Shown here piece after piece: positions 42,923-51,796 of a DNA stretch of 64,000 bases (positions are counted from its first letter, which is position 1; each line of letters starts with the position of its first letter). Position numbers and translations under genes: made by a program. The stretch covers positions 757,501 through 821,500 of the forward strand of contig NZ_CP090066.1 of the NCBI RefSeq assembly GCF_021391535.1, written 5' to 3'. The notes below the pieces were generated by a model. The model worked only from the letters and a program-made list of their open reading frames with translations. It made no database searches and was not told where the DNA came from. The stretch comes from Aurantimonas sp. HBX-1 (GTDB lineage: Bacteria > Pseudomonadota > Alphaproteobacteria > Rhizobiales > Rhizobiaceae).

Positions 42923-44890
42923 TCACTGGATGCGCGGCGGCTGCGACAGGTCGATCGGCGCGCCCGGGCCGGCCGATGCCGGCGGCGTCGGTGACGCCGG
43001 TGCCGGCTGGGTCGCCGGCGGCGCCGCGGGAGCCGGGGCTCCGCCACCAAGGGCATTGTTGAAGTCGAGCGGCGGCAGGCCCATCGACGGGGCAGGGGCT
43101 GCCGGCGCGGGCGCCGGCTTTGCGGCGCCGCCGGGCGCCGGTGTCGCCGCCCCGCCAGCCGGGGGTGCGCCGAGCGGCGGCATGCCGAGCGGCGGCAGGC
43201 CGAGCGGATTGTTCTGCGGCGCACCGTTGCCGACACCCGAGGCCCCGCCGAGCGGCGGCAGGCCACCTTCGCCGCCGAAATTCGGGATCTGCAGCTGGAT
43301 GGCCGACGGATCCTGCACCGGCGCCGTGGATTTGTAGCGCATGACCATCTGCGGGAACAGGATCGTCAGGCCGACCATGACCAGCTGGATGCAGACGAAC
43401 GGGATGGCGCCCCGATAGATCTGCCCGGTGGTCACCGGCTCCATCCGCTTGCCGGTGACCCGGTCGAGATACGGCACGCGGGCCGCCACGGAGCGCAGGT
43501 AGAACAGCGCGAAGCCGAACGGCGGATGCATGAACGAGGTCTGCATGTTCAGCCCGAGCAGCACCCCGAAGAAGATCAGGTCGATGCCCAGCTTGTCCGC
43601 CGCCGGTGCCAGCAGCGGCACGATGATGAAGGCGAGCTCGAAGAAGTCGAGGAAGAACGCCAGGAAGAAGACCAGGATGTTGACGACGATGAGGAAGCCG
43701 GTCTGGCCGCCGGGCACGGCCGTCAGCAGCTCCTCGACCCAGACATGGCCGTTGACGCCGTAGAAGGTCAGCGAGAATACCCGGGCGCCGATCAGGATGA
43801 ACAGCACGAAGGCCGACAGCTTGGTGGTCGACTCCATCGCCTGGGTCATCAGCGAGAGGTTCAGCCGGCGCTTGCCGAAGGCGAGGATCAGCGCGCCGAC
43901 GGCGCCCATCGCGCCGCCCTCGGTCGGTGTCGCGATGCCGAGGAAGATGGTGCCGAGGACGAGGAAGATCAGCGCCAGCGGCGGGATCAGGACGATGATC
44001 ACCTGCTGCGTCAGGTAGGACAGCAGCGGCAGCTTGAGCGCCTTGTTGAGGACGGCGACGAAATACACCGCCAGGATCGCGATCGTGGCACCCCAGATGC
44101 CCGCGCCCTGCTCGACTTCGCCTTCCAGGAAGACCGTCGCGAGATAGGCCAGGATGATCGCCCCGGCGGCGGCGAAGATCAACGAGGTGACGCCGTGGCC
44201 GAGCGTGCGCGCTTCCTTCGGCAGGGCCGGCGCGGCGTTCGGGTAGATCATCGTCATCGCGAAGACGTAGAGGACGTAGAGCCCGGTCAGAACCAGCGCC
44301 GGAACGAGCGCGCCGGAATACATGTCGCCGACGGAGCGGCCGAGCTGGTCGGCGAGGACGATCAGCACCAGCGAGGGCGGGATGATCTGGGCGAGCGTGC
44401 CGGAGGCGACGATGACGCCCGAGGCCAGCCGGCGATCGTAGCCATAGCGCAGCATGATCGGCAGCGAGATCAGGCCCATGGCGATCACCGAGGCGGCGAC
44501 GACGCCGGTCGTGGCGGCCAGCAGCGCGCCGACGAAGATCACCGCGTAGGCGAGGCCGCCGCGCAGCGGGCCGAACAGCTGGCCGATCGTGTCGAGCAGG
44601 TCCTCGGCCATGCCGGAGCGCTCGAGGATCAACCCCATGAAGGTGAAGAACGGGATGGCGAGCAGCGTGTCGTTCGACATGACGCCGCCGAAGAAGCGAT
44701 CGGGCAGGGCGCCGAGCAGCGGCCAGAACAGATTGATGTCGTTCGACAGCGGCGCCAGTTCGACGCCGATGATGAAGAACAGGAGGCCGTTGGCGGCCAG
44801 CGAGAACGCCACCGGGTAGCCGAGCAGCAGGAAGATGATCAGCGAGCCGAACATGATCGGCGCGAGATTGTGGGCGACGAACTCGATCAT
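42923..44890 (-). CDS. TRAP transporter large permease DctM with proline-rich tail
   Basis: 655 residues; typical DctM proteins have about 430, and larger members about 520. Residues 1 to about 515 are membrane: GFMGLILERSGMAEDL, GVVAASVIAMGLISLPIMLRYGYD, ASGTLAQIIPPSLVLIVLADQLG and the AIPFFTFMG loop are family landmarks. The last 138 residues (about 518-655) form a Pro/Ala/Gly-rich low-complexity tail with several LPPLG/MPPLG units and no helix. It starts by ATGA overlap with dctQ and lies downstream of it. It should import the substrate bound by the DctP pair. Confidence 0.92.
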   Translation of the reverse strand: MIEFVAHNLAPIMFGSLIIFLLLGYPVAFSLAANGLLFFIIGVELAPLSNDINLFWPLLGALPDRFFGGVMSNDTLLAIPFFTFMGLILERSGMAEDLLDTIGQLFGPLRGGLAYAVIFVGALLAATTGVVAASVIAMGLISLPIMLRYGYDRRLASGVIVASGTLAQIIPPSLVLIVLADQLGRSVGDMYSGALVPALVLTGLYVLYVFAMTMIYPNAAPALPKEARTLGHGVTSLIFAAAGAIILAYLATVFLEGEVEQGAGIWGATIAILAVYFVAVLNKALKLPLLSYLTQQVIIVLIPPLALIFLVLGTIFLGIATPTEGGAMGAVGALILAFGKRRLNLSLMTQAMESTTKLSAFVLFILIGARVFSLTFYGVNGHVWVEELLTAVPGGQTGFLIVVNILVFFLAFFLDFFELAFIIVPLLAPAADKLGIDLIFFGVLLGLNMQTSFMHPPFGFALFYLRSVAARVPYLDRVTGKRMEPVTTGQIYRGAIPFVCIQLVMVGLTILFPQMVMRYKSTAPVQDPSAIQLQIPNFGGEGGLPPLGGASGVGNGAPQNNPLGLPPLGMPPLGAPPAGGAATPAPGGAAKPAPAPAAPAPSMGLPPLDFNNALGGGAPAPAAPPATQPAPASPTPPASAGPGAPIDLSQPPRIQ

Positions 44891-45525
44891 CGGATCACTC
44901 CCGGGCCGCCTTCGCGCGGCTTGTCTGCAGGCGGCTCGGCGCCGCCTTGCGGCTGGTCGGGAGCAAGGGCGGCGAGTTCAGGCGCCTCGGCATGCGCCGA
45001 CCCCATCGGTGTCGTGTCCTCGACACCGAAGAACATCACGCCGACGCGCTTGATGAGCTCGGAGATCGCCTGCAGGAAAAGCAGCGCGAAGCCGGCCAGC
45101 AGCAGTGCCTTGGCCGGCCAGAGGATCAGCCCGCCGGCATTCGGCGAGGTCTCGCCGCGCATGAAGGACTGCAGCACGTAGGGGTAGAGCAACCAGAGCA
45201 TCAGCATCGTGAACGGCAGCAGCATGAAGATGTGGCCGAGCAGGTCGATCCAGTCGCGCGTCCGCTTCGACACGACGTTCGACACGATGTCGACGCGAAT
45301 GTGCTCGTTTTTCAAGAGGGTCCAGGCGGCGGCGAGCATGAAGATCGCGCCGAACAGGTACCACTGCAGTTCCAGCCAGGCGTTGGAGGAGATGTCGAAG
45401 GCCTTGCGGATGACCGCGTTGCCGGCGCTGACCAGCACCACGACCAGGACCAGCCAGGACACGCCGCGACCGACGAAGGTCGTCACGCGGTCGATGCCGC
45501 GGGAAAAAGCCATGAGCGCCGACAT
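44887..45525 (-). CDS. TRAP transporter small permease DctQ
   Basis: 212 residues with four membrane helices: near 20-42 (GVSWLVLVVVLVSAGNAVIRK), 50-70 (ELQWYLFGAIFMLAAAWTLL), 92-112 and 135-160. The WLELQWYLFGAIFMLA and NEHIRVDIV segments are the usual DctQ signatures. The last 40 residues are a polar Pro/Glu/Gly tail. ATGA overlap with dctM shows translational coupling. Start ATG 45525. Confidence 0.92.
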   Translation of the reverse strand: MSALMAFSRGIDRVTTFVGRGVSWLVLVVVLVSAGNAVIRKAFDISSNAWLELQWYLFGAIFMLAAAWTLLKNEHIRVDIVSNVVSKRTRDWIDLLGHIFMLLPFTMLMLWLLYPYVLQSFMRGETSPNAGGLILWPAKALLLAGFALLFLQAISELIKRVGVMFFGVEDTTPMGSAHAEAPELAALAPDQPQGGAEPPADKPREGGPGVIR

Positions 45526-45879
45526 TGTGCCTCGCCTCCCTCGTGTGCCCCGTCGATGGACCGGTTCGTGCGCGCGAGACGAGTGCGGCTCCGTCCTGCT
45601 CCTTCTGCGCGCCGGCGGCGCGGCCGAAGGTGCAGGGGAATCAGGCGTCGTCGTCGCTATGGTAGACCCGTATCGCCCGGCTGCCCGGGATGCGGTCCGT
45701 TAAGGAAATTCCGGCGCCTATGCAAGGGCGCTGCATTTATCCGCTACAAATCTAACTCCGGGCAGGCCCGGGCACCGAAAGGTTTTGACCTCGCCGCGCA
45801 GGCGTCCCAAAACAGTCGGGGAAACAGGATGTTGACGGTGGGTGCGCTACGCGCCGCCGCTCGCGGGAGGTTCCGCCTC
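45526..45879. other. Intergenic region between dctQ and the oxidoreductase gene
   Basis: 354 bases, no gene seen. Divergent promoters of dctQM and the oxidoreductase should lie here. A 14-base palindrome CCGGGC-AG-GCCCGG is at 45758-45771, a possible operator shared by both transcripts. The oxidoreductase ribosome site GGGAGG is at 45864-45869. I see no other convincing sites. Confidence 0.4.
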
Positions 45880-48800
45880 ATGGCCATGCGCAGTGTTTCG
45901 CTGGACGACAAGTACGACCTGTCGGTGCCCGACGTGTTCCTGTCCGGGACCCAGGCCGTGGTGCGGCTGGTGTTGCTGCAGGCACATCTCGACCGCCAGG
46001 CCGGCCATGACACGGCCGGTTACGTTACCGGCTATCGCGGCTCGCCGCTGGGCGGGCTCGACCAGCAGTTCCTGAGGGCGGCGGCGCGGCTCAAGCAGCA
46101 GAACATCGTCTTCGAGCCGGGCCTCAACGAGGATCTCGCCGCGACCGCCCTCTGGGGCACCCAGCAGGCGGAAGTGCGCGGCGAGGGCCGCCACGACGGC
46201 GTCTTCGGCATCTGGTACGGCAAGGGCCCGGGCGTCGACCGATCCGGCGACGCCTTCCGCCACGCCAATCTGGCGGGCACCTCGCGGCTCGGCGGCGTGC
46301 TGGCGCTGATGGGCGACGACCACACCTGCGAATCCTCCACCACCGCCCATCAGTCGGAGTTCGCCTTCGTCGACGCGATGATCCCGATCTTCAACCCGGC
46401 CGGCGTGCAGGAGATACTCGACTACGGCCTCGCCGGCTTTGCCCTGTCGCGCTTCTCGGGACTGTGGACCGGGATGAAATGCGTCAAGGACAACATCGAA
46501 TCCACCGCCACGGTGCATGCCGCTTCCGCCGGGGGAACGTTCGTGCTGCCGGAAGCTGCCATGCCGCCCGGCGGCCTCAACATCCGGCGCGCCGCCCATC
46601 CGCTGGAGCAGGAGGCGCTGCTGCACGATTTCCGGCTGCCGGCGGCGCGCGCCTTCATCGCCGCCAACCGCTTCAACCGGATCACCCATTCGGGCGGGCG
46701 CGCGCCGCGGATCGGCATCCTGTCGCTCGGCAAGTCGTGGCTTGACGTCGAGCAGGCCCTGGCGGGTCTCGGGATCGACGAGCTCGGTGCGGCGAATTGC
46801 GGCATCCGCCTCGGCAAGGTCGGGGTGCCCTGGCCGCTCGACCCGGCCTTCGTGCGCAGTTTCGCCGAGGGCCTGGAACTGGTCGTCGTCGTCGAGGAGA
46901 AGCGCGGTCTCGTCGAGCCGCAGATGAAGGAGATCCTCTACGGAACCGCGAACGCGCCGCTGATCATCGGCAAGGCCGACGAGGCGGGGCACACGCTGTT
47001 CACGCCGAAGGCCTCGCTGGATGCCAACGACATCGCGGTGGCGATCGGCCGGCGCGTCCTGGAGCGCCAGCCCAACGAGCGTCTCGCGGCGGCCGTGGCG
47101 GGCATCGAGAAGCTGCAGGCGGGTGCCCACAGCGCACCGGAATACGCGCTGCGGACGCCGTATTTCTGCGCCGGCTGCCCGCACAACAGCTCGACGCGCG
47201 TGCCGGAGGGTGCCCGTGCCTATGCCGGCATCGGCTGCCACTACATGGCGCAGTGGATGGATCGTTCGACCGAGGGCTTCACCCAGATGGGCGGCGAGGG
47301 CGCCAACTGGATCGGCGAGCGGCACTTCTCCAGTCGCGGACACGTGTTCCAGAATCTCGGCGACGGCACCTACAACCATTCCGGCGCGCTCGCCCTGCGC
47401 GCCGCCTCCGCCTCCGGGGCCAACGTCACCTACAAGATCCTCTTCAACGACGCCGTGGCGATGACCGGCGGCCAGCGCCACGAGGGCGGGCTGTCGGTGC
47501 CGGCGATCGCGGCGCAGGTCCTCGCGGAGGGCGCAAAGCGGGTGGTGGTCGTCTCGGACGAGCCGGCCAAGCACGAAGGCGACCCGCGCCTGCCCGCCGG
47601 CACCAGGCTGTTCCACCGCTCGGAACTCGACACCGTGCAGCGGGACCTCGCGGCAACCGAAGGCCTGACGGTGCTGATCTACGACCAGACTTGCGCGGCC
47701 GAGAAGCGCCGGCGGCGCAAGCGCGGTGCGTTTCCCGATCCCGACCGGCGGGTGGTCATCAACGAGCGGGTCTGCGAGGGCTGCGGCGATTGCGGCGTGC
47801 AGTCGAACTGCGTCGCGGTGACCGCCGTCGAGACCGAGTTCGGCCGCAAGCGCCAGATCGACCAGTCGGCCTGCAACAAGGATTTCTCCTGCCTCGAGGG
47901 GTTCTGTCCGTCCTTCGTCACCGTCCATGGCGGGATCGCGCATGAGGCGGAACGGCGCCGCGAGGCCGCGCCCACCGTGCCGGAGCCCGAGACCGCGGCG
48001 CTCGACGAGCCCATGGGCATCGTCATCACCGGCGTCGGCGGCACCGGGGTGGTCACGATCGGTGCGATCATCGGCATGGCGGCGCATCTCGACGGCCGCG
48101 GCGCCGGGATCATCGACATGGCCGGGCTCGCCCAGAAGGGCGGGGCGGTGATGAGCCATGTGCGGATCGCCCCGACGCCGGCCGACGTCAAGTCGATCCG
48201 GGTCGCCGCGGGCCAGGCGCGGCTGGTCATCGGCTGCGACATGGTCACCGCGGCCTCCGCCAAGGTCCGCTCGACGATCACACGGGGCAAGACCACCGTC
48301 GTCCTCAACAGCCACGAGACGCTGTCGGGCGAGTTCACCCGCAACGTCGATTTCTCGTTTCCGACGCGGCGGCTGCTGGAGGCGCTCGGCGAGGCGGCTG
48401 GCAGGGAGCGGCTTCGCGTCATCGATGCGGAGCGCATTGCCGTGGCGCTGTTCGGCGACGCGATCTTCGCCAACATGCTGATGCTGGGCCTTGCCTTCCA
48501 GACCGGCGCGCTGCCGATCTCGCGGCAGGCGATCCGCGACGCGCTGACGATGAACGGCGTGGCGGTCGACACCAATCTCGCCGCCTTCGAATGGGGCCGG
48601 GCGATCGCCCATGACCCTTCGTCCATTCCGGCAACCGAGGCAGCCGCCGGAAGCGGCGCCGGCCTCGACCACCGCCGCCTGTCGGAAAGCCTCGACGAAG
48701 CGGTGGCCCGGCGGGCAGCGGATCTCGCCGCCTATCAGGATGCGGCCTTCGCCGAGCGTTACAACGCGCGGATCGCGTCAATCCGGGCAGCGGAAGCGCG

Positions 48801-49344
48801 CGTCGCGCCGGGCCGCGAGGAGCTGGCGGATGCCGCGGCGCGGCAGCTCTACCGGATGATGGCGCAGAAGGACGAGTACGAGGTGGCGCGGCTCTACACC
48901 GACGGAAGCTTCGCGGCGCAGCTCGGCGAGCGCTTCGCGCGCTACGACCGGCTGGAGTTCCATCTGGCGCCGCCGATCATGGGCGAGGACGGGCCGAACG
49001 GCCGACCCCGCAAGCGCCGCTTCGGGCCTTGGATGATATTCGGCTTCCGGGCGCTGGCGGCGATGCGGCGGGTCCGGGGCACGGTGCTGGATCCCTTCCG
49101 CCTTTCCGCCGAACGCAAGGCCGAACGCGCCGAGCTGGCGGCCTACGAGGCGACGCTCGACGGGATCCTTGCCGACCTCTCGCCGGGCAATCACCAGGCG
49201 GCCGCGGCGCTTGCGCGCTGGCCGGAAACGCTGAAGGGCTACGGCCCGGTCCGGCGGCGCTTCGCCGCCGAGGCGGCGGCGAAGCGGGTTGAAGCCGAAG
49301 CCGCCTTTGCCGGCGCCGTGCGCGTCGCGGAAGCCGCCGAATAG
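45880..49344 (+). CDS. Indolepyruvate ferredoxin oxidoreductase family protein (fused alpha-beta)
   Basis: 1154 residues from ATG 45880, chosen because GGGAGG lies 10 bases upstream. N-terminal PFOR-type domain (GYRGSPLGGLDQQF, KGPGVDRSGDAFRHAN), then the TPP domain (FCAGCPHNSSTRVPEG near 430, GIGCHYMAQWMDR). A cysteine cluster CEGCGDCGVQSNC is near 628-640, for iron-sulfur binding. The gamma/POR domain (VITGVGGTGVVTIGAIIG) starts near 712, and the C-terminal 200 residues match DUF6537. It oxidatively decarboxylates aryl or branched 2-oxoacids to acyl-CoA with ferredoxin. It is divergent from dctQM and overlaps recX by one base. Confidence 0.93.
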   Translation: MAMRSVSLDDKYDLSVPDVFLSGTQAVVRLVLLQAHLDRQAGHDTAGYVTGYRGSPLGGLDQQFLRAAARLKQQNIVFEPGLNEDLAATALWGTQQAEVRGEGRHDGVFGIWYGKGPGVDRSGDAFRHANLAGTSRLGGVLALMGDDHTCESSTTAHQSEFAFVDAMIPIFNPAGVQEILDYGLAGFALSRFSGLWTGMKCVKDNIESTATVHAASAGGTFVLPEAAMPPGGLNIRRAAHPLEQEALLHDFRLPAARAFIAANRFNRITHSGGRAPRIGILSLGKSWLDVEQALAGLGIDELGAANCGIRLGKVGVPWPLDPAFVRSFAEGLELVVVVEEKRGLVEPQMKEILYGTANAPLIIGKADEAGHTLFTPKASLDANDIAVAIGRRVLERQPNERLAAAVAGIEKLQAGAHSAPEYALRTPYFCAGCPHNSSTRVPEGARAYAGIGCHYMAQWMDRSTEGFTQMGGEGANWIGERHFSSRGHVFQNLGDGTYNHSGALALRAASASGANVTYKILFNDAVAMTGGQRHEGGLSVPAIAAQVLAEGAKRVVVVSDEPAKHEGDPRLPAGTRLFHRSELDTVQRDLAATEGLTVLIYDQTCAAEKRRRRKRGAFPDPDRRVVINERVCEGCGDCGVQSNCVAVTAVETEFGRKRQIDQSACNKDFSCLEGFCPSFVTVHGGIAHEAERRREAAPTVPEPETAALDEPMGIVITGVGGTGVVTIGAIIGMAAHLDGRGAGIIDMAGLAQKGGAVMSHVRIAPTPADVKSIRVAAGQARLVIGCDMVTAASAKVRSTITRGKTTVVLNSHETLSGEFTRNVDFSFPTRRLLEALGEAAGRERLRVIDAERIAVALFGDAIFANMLMLGLAFQTGALPISRQAIRDALTMNGVAVDTNLAAFEWGRAIAHDPSSIPATEAAAGSGAGLDHRRLSESLDEAVARRAADLAAYQDAAFAERYNARIASIRAAEARVAPGREELADAAARQLYRMMAQKDEYEVARLYTDGSFAAQLGERFARYDRLEFHLAPPIMGEDGPNGRPRKRRFGPWMIFGFRALAAMRRVRGTVLDPFRLSAERKAERAELAAYEATLDGILADLSPGNHQAAAALARWPETLKGYGPVRRRFAAEAAAKRVEAEAAFAGAVRVAEAAE

Positions 49345-49868
49345 TGGAGCGCCCCGTCCCGCGGCCGATCACCCCGGAATGGCTGTTCCGGACCGCCGCG
49401 CATTATCTGGAGCGCTACGCCTCCACCACCGCCAACCTCCAGCGCGTGCTGGAGCGCAAGGTGATGCGCAGAGCCCATGCGCGCGGCGAGGATGCCGCCG
49501 AGCACCTCGGCCTGGTCGAGACGACGGTGGCGCGCTTCGTCGAACTCGGGCTCGTCGACGATCGGGCGTTCGCGGAGGGCCGTCTCGCGAGCCTTCGCCG
49601 GCGCGGCACCTCGCGGCGGATGACCACGGCGAAGCTTCTCGAAAAGGGCGTCGAGAAGGCGCTGGTGGAGGAACTCGTTGCGGCCGACGAGACCAGCGAG
49701 CGCGGTGCGGCGCAGGCCTATGCCAAGCGCCGGCGGCTGGGGCCGTGGCGGAGCCGCCAGCGCGAGGAACGGCGCGACCGTGACGTCGCGGCGATGGTGC
49801 GGGCTGGTTTCGCGTTCCCCGACGCCGCGGCAGCCATCGACAGCGATGCGGACGCGGACGAAGCCTAG
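49344..49868 (+). CDS. recX: RecX family regulatory protein
   Basis: 174 residues. GTG start shares its G with the previous TAG. The RecX repeats are seen as helical motifs: AAHYLERYASTTANLQRVLERKVMRRA, FVELGLVDDRAFAEGRLASLRRRGTSRR and LLEKGVEKALVEELV. RecX modulates RecA filament assembly. The C-terminal acidic tail (DSDADADEA) is extra. Its usual recA neighbour is not here; the downstream link to the oxidoreductase appears accidental. Confidence 0.85.
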   Translation: MERPVPRPITPEWLFRTAAHYLERYASTTANLQRVLERKVMRRAHARGEDAAEHLGLVETTVARFVELGLVDDRAFAEGRLASLRRRGTSRRMTTAKLLEKGVEKALVEELVAADETSERGAAQAYAKRRRLGPWRSRQREERRDRDVAAMVRAGFAFPDAAAAIDSDADADEA

Positions 49869-49940
49869 CGGGCGGCGCGACGACGCCTGCGAGTCCGGGC
49901 CATACTCGCCGGGATCGCGAAAAGGCCGCATTGGAGAGTC

Positions 49941-49965
49941 GGAACCCGTTTGCCGACAGTACGTT
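49941..49965 (+). promoter_or_regulatory. EcfG (general stress) promoter of the DJ-1/PfpI gene
   Basis: GGAAC (49941-49945), 16 bases, CGTT (49962-49965): an exact fit to the alphaproteobacterial sigma-EcfG consensus GGAAC-N16/17-CGTT. It lies 95 bases before the ATG at 50061 in the correct orientation. Confidence 0.8.
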
Positions 49966-50060
49966 AGCCTTCCCGAACACCGATCATGAACCGGATGCAA
50001 CGCCCCGCGGCGACACGTGGGGATTGCGCCGCCGTGGTCGAAAATGAAGGAACCAACATC

Positions 50061-50624
50061 ATGCCGAACATCAATCAGGCCAAGATCGCCATACTCGCCA
50101 CCGACGGCTTCGAGCAGTCCGAGCTCTTCGAGCCGCTGGAGAAGCTGCGACAGGCGGGCGCCGAAGTTCATGTCCTTTCGACCAAGTCCGGCTCCATCAA
50201 GGCTTGGGACAAGGACGACTGGGGCAAGACCGTGCCGGTCGACAAGCTGCTCTCCGAGGTTCGCGTCTCCGAGTATGACGGCCTCGTCCTGCCGGGCGGA
50301 CAGATCAACCCGGACGTGCTGCGCGCCGATCCCAAGGTGGTCAGCTTCGTGCGCGAGTTCTTCAACTCGAAGAAGCCGCTCGCCGCGATCTGCCATGCGC
50401 CGTGGCTGCTGATCGAGGCCGACGTGGTCCGCGGGCGGAGCGTCACCTCGTTCAAGTCGATCAAGACCGATGTGGTCAATGCCGGCGGCAACTGGGAGGA
50501 TTCCGAGGTCGTGGTCGACGAGGCGTTGATCACCTCGCGCAACCCCGGCGACCTGCCGGCCTTCATCGCCAAGATCATCGAGGAGGTCGAAGAGGGCAGG
50601 CACGAGGACCGCAAGGTCGCCTGA
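50061..50624 (+). CDS. DJ-1/PfpI family stress protein (type 1 glutamine amidotransferase-like)
   Basis: 187 residues from ATG 50061 (AAGGA upstream). AILATDGFEQSELFEPLEKLRQAGAEVHV and DGLVLPGGQINPDVLR are the PfpI opening, and AAICHAPWLLIEADVVRGR holds the nucleophile Cys (ICHAP in place of ICHGP). Members are YhbO-like general stress proteins with proposed glyoxalase, deglycase or chaperone activity. An EcfG promoter upstream fits general stress control. A terminator follows. Confidence 0.93.
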   Translation: MPNINQAKIAILATDGFEQSELFEPLEKLRQAGAEVHVLSTKSGSIKAWDKDDWGKTVPVDKLLSEVRVSEYDGLVLPGGQINPDVLRADPKVVSFVREFFNSKKPLAAICHAPWLLIEADVVRGRSVTSFKSIKTDVVNAGGNWEDSEVVVDEALITSRNPGDLPAFIAKIIEEVEEGRHEDRKVA

Positions 50625-50660
50625 CCGCCTAAGGCCGCTCAGACAATCAGTAACAATGAC

Positions 50661-50688
50661 GGCCGGCGCCCCCAGCGCCGGCCGTTTT
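50661..50688 (+). terminator. Intrinsic terminator after DJ-1/PfpI gene
   Basis: GGCCGGCGC (50661-50669) pairs with GCGCCGGCC (50675-50683) around CCCCA, followed by GTTTT. Good rho-independent terminator. Confidence 0.85.
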
Positions 50689-50788
50689 CGTGCGCGCCGA
50701 ATCCGGGGCGGCCACCGGTCGCCGGCGGCGTTGCCACGGCCGAGCCTGTTCGTGTATGTGGCTGACCAGCGCATATGGAGACGATCGC

Positions 50789-51013
50789 ATGGCCGGCACG
50801 CCCGAATTCGACATCAACAACCCCGCGGAAATGGACTATCCCGAGCACGAGCGGACCTATTCCCGCTTTCTGGCGATGACCAAGTGGGGCTCTGCCACCA
50901 TCCTGGCGATCCTCGTCGGCATGCTGGTGGGACTGATCGCAGGCGCCGGCGTGATTGCCTCCGTGTTCTCGTTCCTGATCGTCATGGCGATCGCCTGGAT
51001 CGTCTTCCGCTGA
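50789..51013 (+). CDS. aa3-type cytochrome c oxidase subunit IV
   Basis: 74 residues from ATG 50789, GGAG upstream. The polar N-terminal motif MDYPEHERTYSRFLAMTKWG is typical of the bacterial subunit IV, followed by a hydrophobic hairpin (ATILAILVGMLVGLIAGAGVIASVFSFLIVMAIAWIVF). It binds the cytochrome oxidase complex; its function there is uncertain. It is monocistronic, with terminators on both sides. Confidence 0.9.
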   Translation: MAGTPEFDINNPAEMDYPEHERTYSRFLAMTKWGSATILAILVGMLVGLIAGAGVIASVFSFLIVMAIAWIVFR

Positions 51014-51093
51014 TTGAAGCTGCGGCCCCGGCATCTGACTGACGGCTGGCGCAGATCTGGCGGCGCGTGCCTGCCGAAAGCATCTCCCGACGC

Positions 51094-51127
51094 AAAGAGG
51101 CCCGCGGAGCGATCCGCGGGCCTCTTT
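51094..51127. terminator. Bidirectional terminator between subunit IV and DUF992
   Basis: A 15-base perfect stem, AAAGAGGCCCGCGGA (51094-51108) with TCCGCGGGCCTCTTT (51113-51127), loop GCGA. U-tracts exist on both sides, so it can stop both convergent genes. Confidence 0.9.
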
Positions 51128-51149
51128 CTATGGCAGTGGCTGGGGGCGC

Positions 51150-51674
51150 TTACTGCTGGATGATCGTCGTGCGCTTCTCGATGACGACCGGCTGCGGAGC
51201 GACCGGTTCCAGCGTGAACTTGGTCACGCCGATCGCGGCATTGATGCCCTCCTGCGCCTGGACGCTGACCGGCTGCAGCGAGTAGCTGTTGTCGGCTCCG
51301 CCCACCAGAACGTTGGCGCCGCCGCCGACGACCGCCGAAGCATCGGCGCTGGCGCCGACATAGGTGCCCGCGAGCGCGCTCGGCTGATAGCCGCCGTCGC
51401 CCGCCGCCACCACGGCCCAGCTCATCACGGTACGGCCGGTGACGCCGACGTCGAGGCCGAACGTGTCGAGGGTCGCCTTGTAGCGCTCCACCGGGCCGCC
51501 GTCGGCCGGCGTGAAGTCACAGACCAGGTCTTCGGAGGAGCCGATGATGAAGCCGGTGTTACCATCGCTGCTGCAGCCGAGCAGGCCGACTTCGCCAGCC
51601 GACGCGGCGCCGACGGCGAGGGGAGACATGGCCAGGGCCGCCGCAAGGGCGACGGAAGAGATGACGGTTTTCAT
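51150..51674 (-). CDS. DUF992 exported protein
   Basis: 174 residues from ATG 51674. Signal peptide 1-26 (MKTVISSVALAAALAMSPLA...). The mature domain has GLLGCSSDGNTGFIIGSSEDLVCDF, two cysteines likely to bond, and a beta-rich fold with YVGASADASAVVGGGANVLVGG. DUF992 proteins are common exported rhizobial proteins of unknown role. The C-terminus ends in hydrophobic/Gln residues (RTTIIQQ). A promoter-like GGAAC site lies upstream. Confidence 0.88.
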   Translation of the reverse strand: MKTVISSVALAAALAMSPLAVGAASAGEVGLLGCSSDGNTGFIIGSSEDLVCDFTPADGGPVERYKATLDTFGLDVGVTGRTVMSWAVVAAGDGGYQPSALAGTYVGASADASAVVGGGANVLVGGADNSYSLQPVSVQAQEGINAAIGVTKFTLEPVAPQPVVIEKRTTIIQQ

Positions 51675-51701
51675 GGGAATTATCCTTTTGACGTAATGCC
51701 C

Positions 51702-51739
51702 GCTTCGGCGGCAGAACCGCCGAAGCCTCAAGGAGTTCC
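51702..51739 (-). promoter_or_regulatory. EcfG-like promoter with overlapping inverted repeat upstream of DUF992
   Basis: On the minus strand GGAAC (51739-51735), 16 bases, GGTT (51718-51715); the -10 differs at one base from CGTT. It is 40-65 bases before the ATG. A 10-base stem GCTTCGGCGG (51702-51711) with CCGCCGAAGC (51717-51726) overlaps the -10, so a repressor or RNA hairpin may act here. Confidence 0.5.
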
Positions 51740-51796
51740 CGAAATGCCGCGACCGGGCGGAAGATAATCCCAACCTGCGCCGCCGCGGACCGGCCG

